From Leptospira wolffii serovar Khorat str. Khorat-H2 (GTDB taxonomy: Bacteria; Spirochaetota; Leptospiria; Leptospirales; Leptospiraceae): a DNA stretch of 64,000 bases. Shown piece after piece: positions 18,492 to 28,216 of the stretch (positions within the stretch are counted from its first letter, which is position 1; each line of letters starts with the position of its first letter). The stretch covers positions 248,001 to 312,000 of the forward strand of contig NZ_AKWX02000020.1 in NCBI RefSeq assembly GCF_000306115.2, written 5' to 3'. The notes beneath the pieces were generated by a model. That model made no database searches. It saw only the letters and a program-made list of their open reading frames with translations, and was not told where the DNA came from. The translations under genes were made by a program, and so were the position numbers.

Positions 18492-19219
18492 GCTGTAGAT
18501 CCTTTCTTTCTCACCAGTTTTCCGTCCACCCAATGCAAGCCGCATTCCTTAGTGGCTTCGTTTTCCCACCACCAACGTCCCGCCCGGAAATCCTCTCCAG
18601 GAAGCACGGCTCTAGTACAAGGAGCGCATCCTATGCTAGGAAATCCCTTATCGTGCAGTGGATTATACGGAATACGTTTTTCTTCCACATAGCTTTGCAC
18701 TTTTTCCCAGGACCAATCCAGAATAGGATGGAATTTCAAAATATCCCGGGCGGCATCCAGCTCGACGGAAGGAAGATTTTCCCGAGAACCCGATTGTTCG
18801 TTTCGGATTCCCGTGATCCAAATTTTCGCGCCGACAAGAGCGCGGTTCAATGGAACGACTTTGCGAATATGACAGCATTCTTTCCGATTTTCAATGGAAT
18901 CGTAAAACGAGTCCGGCCCTTTTTCGTTAACCAGGGCCTCCACCGCATCGGAATCCGGAAAGAAGGTTTGTATCTTCTTTCCGTACATGGCGTTTGTCCT
19001 CTTATGCAGCTCGTAGGTCTCGCTGAATAATCTGCCGGTATCCAAAGTAAAGACTCGGATATCCAGATTTTGCGAATAGATCGCGTGAGTGATCACCTGA
19101 TCTTCCAAACCGAAACTCGTGGAGAATACGACCTGACCCGGGAATTCCTTGGCGAGAACGGCCAGGGATTCCTCTAGACCCAAGCCTCGGATCTTGTTTG
19201 CCAGGTCGATCGGGCTCAT
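18488..19219 (-). CDS. cysH: Assimilatory APS/PAPS reductase, 4Fe-4S type
   Basis: Reduces activated sulfate to sulfite. PP-loop motif VVFSTSFGLEDQ, then TLDTGRLFSET, ECCHIRK, TGIRNEQS and CAPC, ending with the catalytic cysteine motif ECGLHW. The CC...CxxC set binds a 4Fe-4S cluster and, in characterised enzymes, marks use of APS directly instead of PAPS. No cysC is present here, which agrees. The longest frame starts with GTG at 19228, but GAAGG lies 10 bases before the ATG at 19219, too close to the GTG, so 19219 is chosen (243 residues). It is the first gene of the cys operon; an inverted repeat lies about 45-75 bases upstream. Confidence 0.95.
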   Translation of the reverse strand: MSPIDLANKIRGLGLEESLAVLAKEFPGQVVFSTSFGLEDQVITHAIYSQNLDIRVFTLDTGRLFSETYELHKRTNAMYGKKIQTFFPDSDAVEALVNEKGPDSFYDSIENRKECCHIRKVVPLNRALVGAKIWITGIRNEQSGSRENLPSVELDAARDILKFHPILDWSWEKVQSYVEEKRIPYNPLHDKGFPSIGCAPCTRAVLPGEDFRAGRWWWENEATKECGLHWVDGKLVRKKGSTA

Positions 19220-19766
19220 ACGACGCACACCTTCAAGATTTCAGAGCAAAAAGTAGACATAGCCAATATAATGTACCAAAGTTTTATATATTGGATTATT
19301 TGTAAAGTATAGTTGATTCTACATTACAAGCTTCCCCAAAGAAGGAGGAGAGAATAGAGATTTTTTCTCAATCTTAGAAAAACCAACGGATTCGGCTCAT
19401 TTTCTTTAGCTTTCATTTGATTTCGTGAAATTTTTTATTATGTCGCTTATAGAAACTCTAACCGACGAGCAGGCATGAATATCGCCGAATGCATCCGCCC
19501 TTAGAAAATCCGAGTTGGAGGAACCCGAAATCCTATTAGAAAATTCTAAAATTCTCGAGGATTCGCATGATAAGAATAACACATGATATAAAAAAATTCC
19601 AATATGCGCTCTTCGAAAGAAAGAAACCCCGCTATTATAAAAAAGACCCGAAACGCAAGATGAACAGCGGTCTAAATTCGACTCGATTCGATTGAAATTC
19701 GTTCTCTTTTTTTCTTTTCTTTCATGTAATTGACGACTTACATTCTGTCTAAATCCTTGGAAAAAG
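19220..19766. other. 547-base intergenic region between divergent cysH and phosphoethanolamine-transferase-like gene
   Basis: I see no convincing gene here. Besides the inverted repeat near cysH, it contains TTAGAA-AA-TTCTAA at 19536-19549, a symmetric site of the general shape of a Fur/PerR-type box but without the exact 7-1-7 spacing. There is also a pyrimidine-rich tract at about 19700-19725. TTGACG at 19729-19734 could be a -35 element for the plus-strand gene, but no good -10 follows at 17 bases. Short frames on both strands lack ribosome sites. Confidence 0.4.
19263..19294. promoter_or_regulatory. Inverted repeat upstream of the cys operon, candidate operator
   Basis: CCAATATA at 19263-19270 and TATATTGG at 19287-19294 are perfect 8-base inverted repeats separated by 16 bases, with half-site centres 24 bases apart. 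They lie 44-75 bases upstream of the cysH start in a very AT-rich stretch, where the promoter is expected. A sulfur-responsive regulator is inferred; none is encoded nearby. Confidence 0.45.
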
Positions 19767-21731
19767 ATGGGATACAATAAAAATAGAATAATGGGGATGG
19801 TTTGCAAGTATTCCATCTGGGTGCTTCCGATTCTGATTCTCTCGACGGACTTCATTGTCAGGGACGAAATTCTTCCGAATTTCAAACCTCTGCAGTGGGC
19901 CTTCTATGTACTTTCCTTTATATACTCGCTGATTCTGTATTCTGCTGTCATAATTCTTCTTAGATCCCTGTACCAACTCGGTTCCAAGATCGCTTATTGG
20001 ATCTCCTTGGCTCTAATCACGTTATTCTATACCTCGTCTATAATCGGGTCTTACGGTTATTATTCCTTCACGGGAATCATGCCTAACTTCTTCGTATTTT
20101 CCTTCATTTTTCACGAACCCTTAAATAGTTGGGCGATTTTCCAAGGCGGATTCACCCGTTATAGTTTTATCTTATCTCTCGGGCTTTTCGTTCTCATAGG
20201 TTTTGCACTTTGGCAGACCACCATTCTGCCTCCGTTAAAATACAGATTCCAGTCTATCGTGAGAGTGGGAGTCGTAGTCGTATTCTTAACGATCAGCGGA
20301 TTTCTGCACAATAATACCCGATTCAACGATCAGGTTTACGTCGCCGATACGAATACGATCGCATTCGTCTGGAGAAATCTGTACAATCACATAACGGGCG
20401 ATAGTCTAGGATCGGCGGGCCTCCAGTCCCGAAATAAGCCGCGTCTGGGTCAGATCGCAAACTCGCCCAATTTCAACGTATTATTCATCATAACGGAAAG
20501 TTTAAGAAGATCCAGCCTGGGCGTGTACGGATACGAAAGGAATACGAGCCCTTTTATGGATCAGCTTTCGAAGGAAGCGGATCGTAACCGTTATTTCCTA
20601 TTCAAAAAAGCCTATTCTAATTCCAGCTCGACTCTACTTTCTTTTCCGAGCATTCTTACCGGAGTTTCCCCCTCCCAGCCTATTTCTATGACACATACGT
20701 ATCCTCTTTTTTGGGAATATGGAAAGGCGGCAAATCTCTCCACCTTCTATATCACGAGTCATAACCTGCAATGGAATAATTTCGAAGGCTTCTTTAGGAA
20801 TTCCGGAATCGATTTCCTTTGGGATAAGGAAAAAAGCGGTCTCAAGATCTTTAACGATATCGGTATCGACGATCGAGAAACCGTAAAAGAATTTAAACGT
20901 AAGATCTCTGAATTAAAGGCGGATCGTAAAAAATTCGCGGGAGTTCTTCATTTCAACACCAATCATTTTCCTTATATCGTTCCGGAGGAATCCTTGGTAT
21001 TTCCGGTCCAATCGGTTCCGGATCAATACGATAATTCCGTAAGACATCTAGATAGTCTTCTCGAAGACGTTTACGGTTATCTGAAAGAAGAAGGCCTACT
21101 CGAAAACACCGTGGTTCTATTCACTTCCGATCATGGGGAGTCTCTTTTCGAACATGAGTATCTAGGGCATATAGACAGCAATTATATCGAAACCGTTTCC
21201 ATCCCTATGTTGGTTTATATTCCGCCCGTTTTACAGGAAAAAGTAAACTCACAGGCTCTCAGGAGGAACACGGATAAATTGGTGGCCAACACGGATTTGA
21301 TTCCTACCGTTATCGATCTTCTGGATTTGGAAACGAACTCTAACGTTAAAAATTATACTAGTCACTTAGAAGGAAAGTCGCTGCTGCGCGATATTTACGG
21401 AAACAGAAGAATCATCATCACGAATAATAACGAAATCTCTTTGTACAAAGTAGGAATTAGCTATATCAAAGGGAATTATCATTATATGATGAATCTGACT
21501 TCTTTACCCGCTAAAGAAAAGCTCTTCGATATATCCGTCGATCCTAAGGAACTTAAGGATCTTTGGGTAAGTACGAGCGAGGAAAACAAAATTTACTTCA
21601 GGGAAGAAGTGAAGGATTGCGATGTTTGCGTGGAATTATTCACCTCTCAAAATCTTCCCTATATTCACCGGAACCAGGCCGTAAAAACGGCTTCTATAAA
21701 GAATAAAGCGGAAGCCGCGGATTCCTTTTAA
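19767..21731 (+). CDS. EptA-like phosphoethanolamine transferase / sulfatase-fold membrane enzyme
   Basis: Inner-membrane enzyme of the alkaline-phosphatase/sulfatase fold, 654 residues. Five hydrophobic helices (about 1-190) are followed by a periplasmic catalytic domain. Motifs: ITESLRRSSLGVYGYERNTS (metal ligand and family signature), a SNSSSTLLSFPS segment that should hold the Ser/Thr nucleophile, HFNTNHFPY, and TSDHGESLFEHEYLGH for the second metal site. The YGYERNTSP pattern is closer to the EptA/CptA phosphoethanolamine transferases than to LTA synthase. It likely modifies lipid A, LPS core or another glycan. The next gene, convergent and 24 bases away, is an LpxL-type acyltransferase. 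Confidence 0.82.
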   Translation: MGYNKNRIMGMVCKYSIWVLPILILSTDFIVRDEILPNFKPLQWAFYVLSFIYSLILYSAVIILLRSLYQLGSKIAYWISLALITLFYTSSIIGSYGYYSFTGIMPNFFVFSFIFHEPLNSWAIFQGGFTRYSFILSLGLFVLIGFALWQTTILPPLKYRFQSIVRVGVVVVFLTISGFLHNNTRFNDQVYVADTNTIAFVWRNLYNHITGDSLGSAGLQSRNKPRLGQIANSPNFNVLFIITESLRRSSLGVYGYERNTSPFMDQLSKEADRNRYFLFKKAYSNSSSTLLSFPSILTGVSPSQPISMTHTYPLFWEYGKAANLSTFYITSHNLQWNNFEGFFRNSGIDFLWDKEKSGLKIFNDIGIDDRETVKEFKRKISELKADRKKFAGVLHFNTNHFPYIVPEESLVFPVQSVPDQYDNSVRHLDSLLEDVYGYLKEEGLLENTVVLFTSDHGESLFEHEYLGHIDSNYIETVSIPMLVYIPPVLQEKVNSQALRRNTDKLVANTDLIPTVIDLLDLETNSNVKNYTSHLEGKSLLRDIYGNRRIIITNNNEISLYKVGISYIKGNYHYMMNLTSLPAKEKLFDISVDPKELKDLWVSTSEENKIYFREEVKDCDVCVELFTSQNLPYIHRNQAVKTASIKNKAEAADSF

Positions 21732-21755
21732 GCATTCCGGCAAGGAGGCCTTACT

Positions 21756-22733
21756 TTAATCGTTCACCGGTCTGGATTCGTAATCCTGCCAGAATCGAGT
21801 AAGCTCCTCCTCGTTCTCCGGTTTGGTATGCCATCTTCTATGCAACCAAAAGTAATCACCCGGATGTTTTCGAACTTCCTCTTCTAGTCGTTTCACCCAC
21901 TTATAAGTGAATTCCCTTTCCCAAGCCTGAGGATCTTTCTTGGGATCCATATCCGGTCTTTCAAATTCTTCCACGTAAAAGTATAGCTTTCCCTTCTTAT
22001 CGTACCAGCTACTGCAAAAGATGATTGGTGCATCGGTCATTCTCGCGAACGTAGCCGGTCCTTGGAAGGTGGAGGCCATTCTACCCAAAAAAGGAAAAAA
22101 GGATCCGTTCTTTCCGGCATCTTGGTCGGAGATAAAGGCCACTAACTTTCCCTGCTTTAACAAACTTAAGGCTTTTCTGGGGCTCTCGTCGGTATATACC
22201 AATTTGATTCTCTGGGTGGCCCGATTCTTTTCGATCCAAGAGTTTGACCAAGGATTGCTCTGGCGTTTCGCAAACACATAGAGATCGTTTTTAGGAGCGG
22301 AATAACAAACGGAAACTCCCATAGTTTCCCAATTTCCCAGATGTCCCAATACCAGAATCCCGCCTCTTTCAAAAAGCCTAGTATGCGTCTCTGAATTCGG
22401 AAGCAAAGTCACCCACTCGTCCACATAACGTCGATTCATACGAGACTCCTCGCAAAACTCGTTGGCCATATGGGAAAGATTCCTAAGATTGTGTAGTACG
22501 AGGGACTGGATTTCCTTTTCGGATTTCCGGGGAAAGGCGAGACGTATATGTCTCTCGATCCTGTTACGAATCGAGCCCGTTAGCTTTCCTAATAGATAAA
22601 CGACTCCGAAAAGAATCTTACCGCGTATTACGTAAGGAAAGAAGGATAGAAACCCGACTAAAAACCTTGCGAAGAGATACTGAAAAAACTTTTTCGCCTT
22701 CTTCCGTTCACTCCGCGGAACTGGATTGGACAT
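21756..22733 (-). CDS. LpxL/HtrB-type lipid A acyltransferase
   Basis: Member of the lysophospholipid/lipid A late acyltransferase family, 325 residues. It has an N-terminal membrane anchor (ARFLVGFLSFFPYVIRGKILFG region) and the HX4E catalytic motif as HLGNWE within LVLGHLGNWETMG. ISDQDAGKNGSFFPFLG and YFWLHRRWHTKP match the family's conserved segments. It should add a secondary acyl chain to lipid A at the cytoplasmic face of the inner membrane. The ATG has no strong Shine-Dalgarno. It converges with the EptA-like gene, and both concern lipid A. Confidence 0.88.
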   Translation of the reverse strand: MSNPVPRSERKKAKKFFQYLFARFLVGFLSFFPYVIRGKILFGVVYLLGKLTGSIRNRIERHIRLAFPRKSEKEIQSLVLHNLRNLSHMANEFCEESRMNRRYVDEWVTLLPNSETHTRLFERGGILVLGHLGNWETMGVSVCYSAPKNDLYVFAKRQSNPWSNSWIEKNRATQRIKLVYTDESPRKALSLLKQGKLVAFISDQDAGKNGSFFPFLGRMASTFQGPATFARMTDAPIIFCSSWYDKKGKLYFYVEEFERPDMDPKKDPQAWEREFTYKWVKRLEEEVRKHPGDYFWLHRRWHTKPENEEELTRFWQDYESRPVND

Positions 22734-22990
22734 GGTACGATTTCATCATTTCGAATTAAGTTCACAAGAAGAATTTGGGATTCTTAGAAAGAAGGGGTTG
22801 AGATCGATTATCGAAATCCTAAGTCTAAAGCTTCCTGGAAATAGGATCGATATATTCGAAAAGAAAATCGGTTTTATTCTATAAAAAATTCGTTTCTAGG
22901 AAACCTTGGTCGGGTCCGATTAATAAAGAATTCTGAGGAAATTCCGGCCAAAAGATTTTCCTTATCCGGGAAACGAGGACCGACGATCGT

Positions 22991-24109
22991 ATGTCCGATT
23001 CAAAACCATATATTCTCCTATCCAATCCGCTCGCCCGGATCGCATTACTCGCGCTTCTATTCATTGTAAGCCCCGTAATTCTTGCGGCACCTACAGGCGA
23101 ACCTTCCAAGACGGGGTCATCCAAGAGTTTTCGATTTCCCCAAGACCATTTATTTCATAAAGGTTTCCGGGTAGAATGGTGCTATTTCGTGGGAATCCTA
23201 CAAACGGACGAAGGAAGGGAATTAGGTTACGAGTTAAGTTTTTTCCGAGCCTATGCCGGACCTAAGGTGGCGGTTTATCCGGTTCACTTAGCCATCTCGG
23301 ATATGAAGATGGAAAAGCATAAGATATCTCAAACCATCGAGAGAGAATTAGGAGATGTCGCGGGCCAGAATAAGGGAACCCTTTGGAGCGGGGATTATAG
23401 GATGGACGTACTTGGACCCACCCAATTACGAATCTCCGCTTTCCCCAGAACGGATGCAGGATTCGGATTGGAATTGGAACTGAATTCCAAAACCGAAAAT
23501 ATATTGATCCACGGAAAAAACGGTAAGTCGATCAAGAGTCGGGCCAATCCTCAATTCTATTCCTATTATTACAGTATTCCAAGAATGGAAACCAAAGGGA
23601 CTCTTTACCTCGAAGGCCAAGAATACAACGTCAAATCGGGAACATCTTGGATGGATCATGAATGGAGTAGTCCCGAAGGAACCGAAGCGAGTTTCGATTT
23701 ATCCTCTCGGGATCTATCCTGGGATTGGATCTGTATCCAATTGGAAGACGGATCCGATATCATGGCATTCAATTTCCGAAATAAATCCAATCCGGAACCG
23801 GAGACATTCGGCACATTGCGCTCTCCCGACGGTAAAGTCCTAACCTTCGAAAAGGAAAAAGAACTGAACTTCTTTCCGGAAGGCGAATCGTGGAAGAGTC
23901 CGAATACGGGGATTTCCTACAAATTAGGATGGAAATTAATTTCCGACAGATTTAAATTGAGTATCTCGCCCAGGTTCGAGGAGCAGGAATTCGATGCGAG
24001 ATCCAGTACGGGCCTAGCTTATTGGGAAGGTGGGATTCGGGTAGAAGGAGAAATTGACGGAAAAAAAGTCAAAGGCTCCGGATATTTGGAACTCAAGCCT
24101 TCTAGATAA
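22991..24109 (+). CDS. AttH/CrtC lipocalin-like exported protein
   Basis: Exported protein of the AttH / carotenoid 1,2-hydratase (CrtC) superfamily, which has two lipocalin-like domains. A signal peptide (ARIALLALLFIVSPVILAA) precedes the family motifs RVEWCYFVGIL, GYELSFFRAY, GTSWMDHEWSS and WDWICIQLEDGSDIMAFNFR. The DHEW motif is diagnostic. CrtC hydrates carotenoids, while AttH members are usually encoded beside ABC transporters and of uncertain role. Here an Opp-type ABC operon starts 108 bases downstream on the same strand, which favours the AttH-type setting. Length of 372 is typical. GAGG lies 12 bases before the ATG. Confidence 0.85.
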   Translation: MSDSKPYILLSNPLARIALLALLFIVSPVILAAPTGEPSKTGSSKSFRFPQDHLFHKGFRVEWCYFVGILQTDEGRELGYELSFFRAYAGPKVAVYPVHLAISDMKMEKHKISQTIERELGDVAGQNKGTLWSGDYRMDVLGPTQLRISAFPRTDAGFGLELELNSKTENILIHGKNGKSIKSRANPQFYSYYYSIPRMETKGTLYLEGQEYNVKSGTSWMDHEWSSPEGTEASFDLSSRDLSWDWICIQLEDGSDIMAFNFRNKSNPEPETFGTLRSPDGKVLTFEKEKELNFFPEGESWKSPNTGISYKLGWKLISDRFKLSISPRFEEQEFDARSSTGLAYWEGGIRVEGEIDGKKVKGSGYLELKPSR

Positions 24110-24217
24110 GATTGCACCGTTTAGATTCTCGGAAAAAACCTTTATTCGAAACACCCTATGGGAATAATTGTTTGATTATCGGTCGATAGCAACCGCTCCG
24201 GAAAAGCCCCGTTTAGA

Positions 24218-25231
24218 ATGAGAAACTATTTTTTAAAACGTATGCTCTTGATTATTCCGACTCTTTTCGGGATCACTTTGCTTGTTTTTATGCTTTCTCA
24301 CTTGGCTCCAGGCGGCCCGTTAGAGAGGGAAATCGCAAAACTTCGCGGCTACGGAAATATGGAAGGGGCGACCGCAAATCAGATTTCCCAACAGGAAATC
24401 GATCTTTTAAAAAAGAAACTCCATCTAGATAAACCTCTCATAGTATCCTACTTCCTTTGGCTTTCGGACGTTATCGTATTGGATCTCGGAGAATCCAGAC
24501 TCCATTCTCGCGAAGTATCGGAATTGATCGCCGAGAAGATTCCCGTATCTCTGACTTTCGGATTATCCGGATTTTTACTCTCCTATTTAATATGTATACC
24601 ATTAGGAATTCGTAAAGCGATCCAAAGCGGACAGACTTTCGACGGAGTCACAAGCATAATCATACTCATCGCCTATTCCATTCCCGTTTTCGCTTTGGCA
24701 ATGTTGCTATTATACGTATTCGCTTCGGGAGAAGTATTCTCCGTCTTTCCTTTAGGCCATGAAATTTCGGACGAATACGAAAGCCTGGGGTTCTTCGAAA
24801 AAATCCTAGACCGCTTAGAGCATATGTTTCTTCCGGTGGTATGCTATGTGTCCGGCTCGTTCGCGGTTCTTACTCTACTGATGAAAAACTCCTTATTGGA
24901 CCAAATATCCAAAGATTATGTGAGAACGGCCTTATCCAAAGGACTAACGTTCAAAGAATCCATTTATAAACACGCATTCAGGAACAGCCTAATTCCGATC
25001 GCCACGGGGTTCGGCTCGAATATCAGCCTAGTACTCGCAGGCTCCCTAATCATCGAATTGGTGTTTAGTATAGACGGAATCGGGCTCTTAAGCTTCCAGG
25101 CGGTAACGGAACGGGATACGGACCTAATGATGGGTCTTCTATTGATACAAAGTCTTCTTTCGCTGATCGGAAACATTCTTTCCGATCTATGCTACGTACT
25201 TATCGACCCTAGAATTAATTTCGAAGCATGA
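24218..25231 (+). CDS. Opp/Dpp-type ABC transporter permease 1 (YejB-like)
   Basis: Inner-membrane permease of a peptide/nickel-type ABC importer, 337 residues. The N-terminal signature [20 protein letters not shown] and the later [20 protein letters not shown], the EAA loop that docks the ATPase, are typical of OppB/DppB/YejB. Six or so hydrophobic helices. The insertion around residues 45-70 resembles YejB. It is the first gene of a four-gene set with four-base overlaps; the next ATG overlaps its TGA. No substrate-binding protein is encoded in the set. Confidence 0.93.
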   Translation: MRNYFLKRMLLIIPTLFGITLLVFMLSHLAPGGPLEREIAKLRGYGNMEGATANQISQQEIDLLKKKLHLDKPLIVSYFLWLSDVIVLDLGESRLHSREVSELIAEKIPVSLTFGLSGFLLSYLICIPLGIRKAIQSGQTFDGVTSIIILIAYSIPVFALAMLLLYVFASGEVFSVFPLGHEISDEYESLGFFEKILDRLEHMFLPVVCYVSGSFAVLTLLMKNSLLDQISKDYVRTALSKGLTFKESIYKHAFRNSLIPIATGFGSNISLVLAGSLIIELVFSIDGIGLLSFQAVTERDTDLMMGLLLIQSLLSLIGNILSDLCYVLIDPRINFEA

Positions 25232-26265
25232 ATTCGCTGCTACAAAGAAGATTCGAAAAATTTAAATCGAACCGTAAGGCTTGGTACTCCTTGTGGATAT
25301 TGGCCTTTACCTACGGAACTTCGTTATTCGCACCTTTACTTGCAAATAACCAACCTTGGATCGTTTCTTTTCAGGGAAAATGGAGATGCCCCGTATTCTT
25401 CTTTTATTCAGAAGCCGATTTCGGAGGCGTGGATCTTACGGCCGCCAATTATAAAAGATTGTCGAGAAGGGAGGATTTCACTAACGGAGAAAATTGGGTA
25501 TTATTCCCGCCGGTTCCTTACGGATACAACGAGGATAATTTGGAAACGATGGAGAAGGACGAGACTCCGCCCTCTCCTCCCGGAAAAAAACATTGGTTGG
25601 GCACGGACGATCGGGGAAGGGACGTATTCACTCGCATCTTTTACGCATACAGAAACTCCATGAGTTTCGGACTGATCTTGGTCTTTATAGAATTTCTTTT
25701 CGGAACGGTGGTCGGGGGGATACAAGGTTATTTCGGAAAACGCACCGATATCATCATACAAAGGTTCGTGGAAATTCTATCAGCCATACCGTTCTTATAT
25801 CTGATTCTTATTATGGGAGCTTTCTTCGGAAGAGGATTCATCGTATTGGGAGTCACATATTCCTTATTAAGCTGGATCGGTATCAGTGCATACATGCGGG
25901 GAGAATTTTACAGATCCAAAAATCTCACGTACGTGGACGCGGCCAGGGCTCTCGGCGTCGGTTCTTGGAAAATCATGAAGGATCATATTCTTCCGAATGC
26001 GATCACTCCCTTGGTCACCTTTCTTCCTTTCACCTTGATAGGAGCGATCTCCATTTTAAGTGCATTAGACTTTCTAGGGTACGGAATTCCGGCACCCAAC
26101 CCTTCTTGGGGAGAAATGATCAGCCAAGGTAGGGAGAATATTCGCGCCTGGTGGTTGATCACCTTTCCTTCCTTCGCTTTAGCGATGACGATATTATTAT
26201 CCTCCTTCGTAGGAGAGGGAATCCGTGACGCTTTCGACTCCAAAGAAAAGGTGGTGTACGAATGA
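25228..26265 (+). CDS. Opp/Dpp-type ABC transporter permease 2 (YejE-like)
   Basis: Second permease, 345 residues. An N-terminal helix is followed by a roughly 75-residue periplasmic-type insertion that ends at [16 protein letters not shown], the family signature of OppC/DppC/YejE. The EAA loop is [20 protein letters not shown]. The long N-terminal insertion ([15 protein letters not shown] region, ending in [10 protein letters not shown]) is characteristic of YejE rather than OppC. Overlaps of ATGA at both ends with the neighbouring genes imply coupled translation of the whole transporter. Confidence 0.93.
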   Translation: MNSLLQRRFEKFKSNRKAWYSLWILAFTYGTSLFAPLLANNQPWIVSFQGKWRCPVFFFYSEADFGGVDLTAANYKRLSRREDFTNGENWVLFPPVPYGYNEDNLETMEKDETPPSPPGKKHWLGTDDRGRDVFTRIFYAYRNSMSFGLILVFIEFLFGTVVGGIQGYFGKRTDIIIQRFVEILSAIPFLYLILIMGAFFGRGFIVLGVTYSLLSWIGISAYMRGEFYRSKNLTYVDAARALGVGSWKIMKDHILPNAITPLVTFLPFTLIGAISILSALDFLGYGIPAPNPSWGEMISQGRENIRAWWLITFPSFALAMTILLSSFVGEGIRDAFDSKEKVVYE

Positions 26266-27254
26266 GCACCGATCCAATTCTAAAAGTCACGGATTTGAAT
26301 CTGGATCTTCGTAAAGACGGGGTCTATGTTCCCTTACTCCAAAATATCTCTTTCGAAATCGAAAAAGGAGAAGTGCTAGCTCTTGTGGGAGAATCCGGTT
26401 GCGGAAAGTCCGTCTGCTCCGTGGCCCTTACCAGATTGCTTCCTTCCGGTCTGTTCCGATTCTCCGGAGGAGAAGTCGTATTCGAAGGAAAGAATCTACT
26501 TAAAATAAACGCGGAAGAACTAAGAAATACTCGAGGCAGTAGGATATCCTACGTTTTCCAGGAACCGTTCTCCGCTCTCAATCCATTACAAAAAATCAAG
26601 GACCAGATGAGCGAATCTTTCCTCGTTCACGGTTTAGGCACCCGAAAACAAGCCGAAGAAAAAGCGGAATATTTGCTTTCCGCGGTGGGAATTACCGACG
26701 TAAAAATGAGGATGAATTGTTATCCTCATCAGTTAAGCGGAGGAATCTTACAGAGAGTGGGAATCGGAATGTCCTTGATGTGCGACCCGAAACTATTGAT
26801 TGCGGACGAGCCCACCTCCGCTCTGGACGTGACCGTTCAGGCTCAGCTTCTCGAACTTCTTTTGAAGCTGAAACGCGAATTCGATTTATCCGTACTTTTT
26901 ATCTCCCACGATTTCGGTCTGGTAAGCCATATCGCGGATCGTATCTGCGTTCTCTATGCGGGAAGAATAGCGGAAATCGGAACCGTCGACCAAGTATTGG
27001 ACGATCCTAGACATCCTTATACCAAGGACTTACTCGATTCTCTTCCTTCCAGATTCTCCAGAACGGGCAAGTTCCGTCCTATAGAAGGCCGGGTACCCAC
27101 TCCTGGAAACTATCCGAAAGGTTGCCATTATGCGAATAGGTGTAGGTCGGCATTCTCTAACTGCGAATTATCCAAACCTAATTTAAAAAGTTCGCATGCT
27201 CCCGAACATCTCTCCGCCTGCTTTCTGGATGAATCCGAGGAGGTACCCGCATGA
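26262..27254 (+). CDS. Opp/Dpp-type ABC transporter ATPase 1 (OppD-like)
   Basis: Cytoplasmic ATPase subunit, 330 residues. Walker [10 protein letters not shown]-loop in [12 protein letters not shown], signature [12 protein letters not shown] (slightly changed from LSGGMRQR), Walker [13 protein letters not shown] and the H-loop ISHDFG. A C-terminal oligopeptide transporter domain carries the cysteine set [14 protein letters not shown], which in DppD/OppD relatives binds a 4Fe-4S cluster. Starts and ends with four-base overlaps with its neighbours. Confidence 0.94.
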   Translation: MSTDPILKVTDLNLDLRKDGVYVPLLQNISFEIEKGEVLALVGESGCGKSVCSVALTRLLPSGLFRFSGGEVVFEGKNLLKINAEELRNTRGSRISYVFQEPFSALNPLQKIKDQMSESFLVHGLGTRKQAEEKAEYLLSAVGITDVKMRMNCYPHQLSGGILQRVGIGMSLMCDPKLLIADEPTSALDVTVQAQLLELLLKLKREFDLSVLFISHDFGLVSHIADRICVLYAGRIAEIGTVDQVLDDPRHPYTKDLLDSLPSRFSRTGKFRPIEGRVPTPGNYPKGCHYANRCRSAFSNCELSKPNLKSSHAPEHLSACFLDESEEVPA

Positions 27255-28213
27255 ACCTTTTGGAAATCAAAGGACTAAGCGTAAGCTACGGCAAGGAAAC
27301 CTTCTTCGGAAAAGACAAGAAGAGAGTAAAAGCGGTAGAAAACGTGGACTTGGAAATTCCGGAAGGGGAAACCGTGAGCCTAGTGGGAGAATCCGGTTGC
27401 GGAAAGTCCTCTCTTGGTCGAGCGGTACTCCGATTACTCGAACCCGATTCCGGAAGTATCTTCTTTCGCGGCAGCGAAATTCTCAACATCAAGGAGAAGG
27501 ACTTCCTACCTTTTCGAAAGAATATCCAAATCGTTTTTCAGGACCCTTACTCCTCCCTGAACCCTAGGAGAAACATCAAGGATATCCTAAGCGAAGGACT
27601 GGTTATCCACAGAAAATCTTCCGAAGAGGAAGCAAGCAAAGCCGTGTCGGATATTTTAGAAAAAGTGGGGCTCTCACCCGAAATACTAGGGAGATATCCT
27701 CACGAATTTTCCGGAGGACAAAGGCAAAGAATCGCGATCGCGAGAGCCTTAATCATCCAGCCCGAGTTCGTTCTATTAGACGAGGCAGTTTCTGCACTGG
27801 ACGTTTCCAACCAAGCGCAGGTGCTTCTGCTTCTCGACCAATTAAAAAGAGAATTGAAACTTTCCTATCTGTTCATCTCCCACGATTTAGGAATCGTAAA
27901 ATCCATATCCGATAAGATCGCCGTAATGTATCTGGGCAAAATCGTCGAGATTGGAGCTAGGAAGGAAATCGTAGAGAAGCCTTCCCATCCTTATACCAAG
28001 GCTTTATTCGGTTCCGTATTCGAAGTCGAAAATAGAAAGTTGAAAAAAACCGTCTTGCAAGGAGAAGTTCCTAGCATCGTCAATAAGCCGAGTGGATGTC
28101 ATTTTCATAGCCGTTGCCCGATCGCAAAACATATCTGCTCCAGCGAAGTTCCCGAATGGAAAAACCTGGAGAACGGACAAAAAGCTCTCTGTCATTTTCC
28201 GGACGGAAACTAA
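27251..28213 (+). CDS. Opp/Dpp-type ABC transporter ATPase 2 (OppF-like)
   Basis: Second ATPase, 320 residues. Walker [11 protein letters not shown]-loop [11 protein letters not shown], signature [15 protein letters not shown], Walker [12 protein letters not shown] (Glu then Ala in place of the common EPTSALD), and H-loop ISHDLG. The C terminus again has a cysteine motif, [14 protein letters not shown]. With the two permeases and OppD-like subunit it completes the membrane part of an importer. The AsmA-like gene starts 3 bases after its stop, so that gene belongs to the same transcript. Confidence 0.94.
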   Translation: MNLLEIKGLSVSYGKETFFGKDKKRVKAVENVDLEIPEGETVSLVGESGCGKSSLGRAVLRLLEPDSGSIFFRGSEILNIKEKDFLPFRKNIQIVFQDPYSSLNPRRNIKDILSEGLVIHRKSSEEEASKAVSDILEKVGLSPEILGRYPHEFSGGQRQRIAIARALIIQPEFVLLDEAVSALDVSNQAQVLLLLDQLKRELKLSYLFISHDLGIVKSISDKIAVMYLGKIVEIGARKEIVEKPSHPYTKALFGSVFEVENRKLKKTVLQGEVPSIVNKPSGCHFHSRCPIAKHICSSEVPEWKNLENGQKALCHFPDGN

Positions 28214-28216
28214 ATC

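Noticed and set aside
19536..19549. TTAGAA-AA-TTCTAA as a PerR/Fur box
   Set aside because: The halves are symmetric but the spacing is not the 7-1-7 pattern and no peroxide or iron gene is adjacent, so it is only noted in the gap entry.
19406..19885. Minus-strand open frame of 159 codons in the large gap
   Set aside because: It runs into the coding part of the EptA-like gene on the other strand, has no ribosome site and no domain; the region is better described as a regulatory gap.
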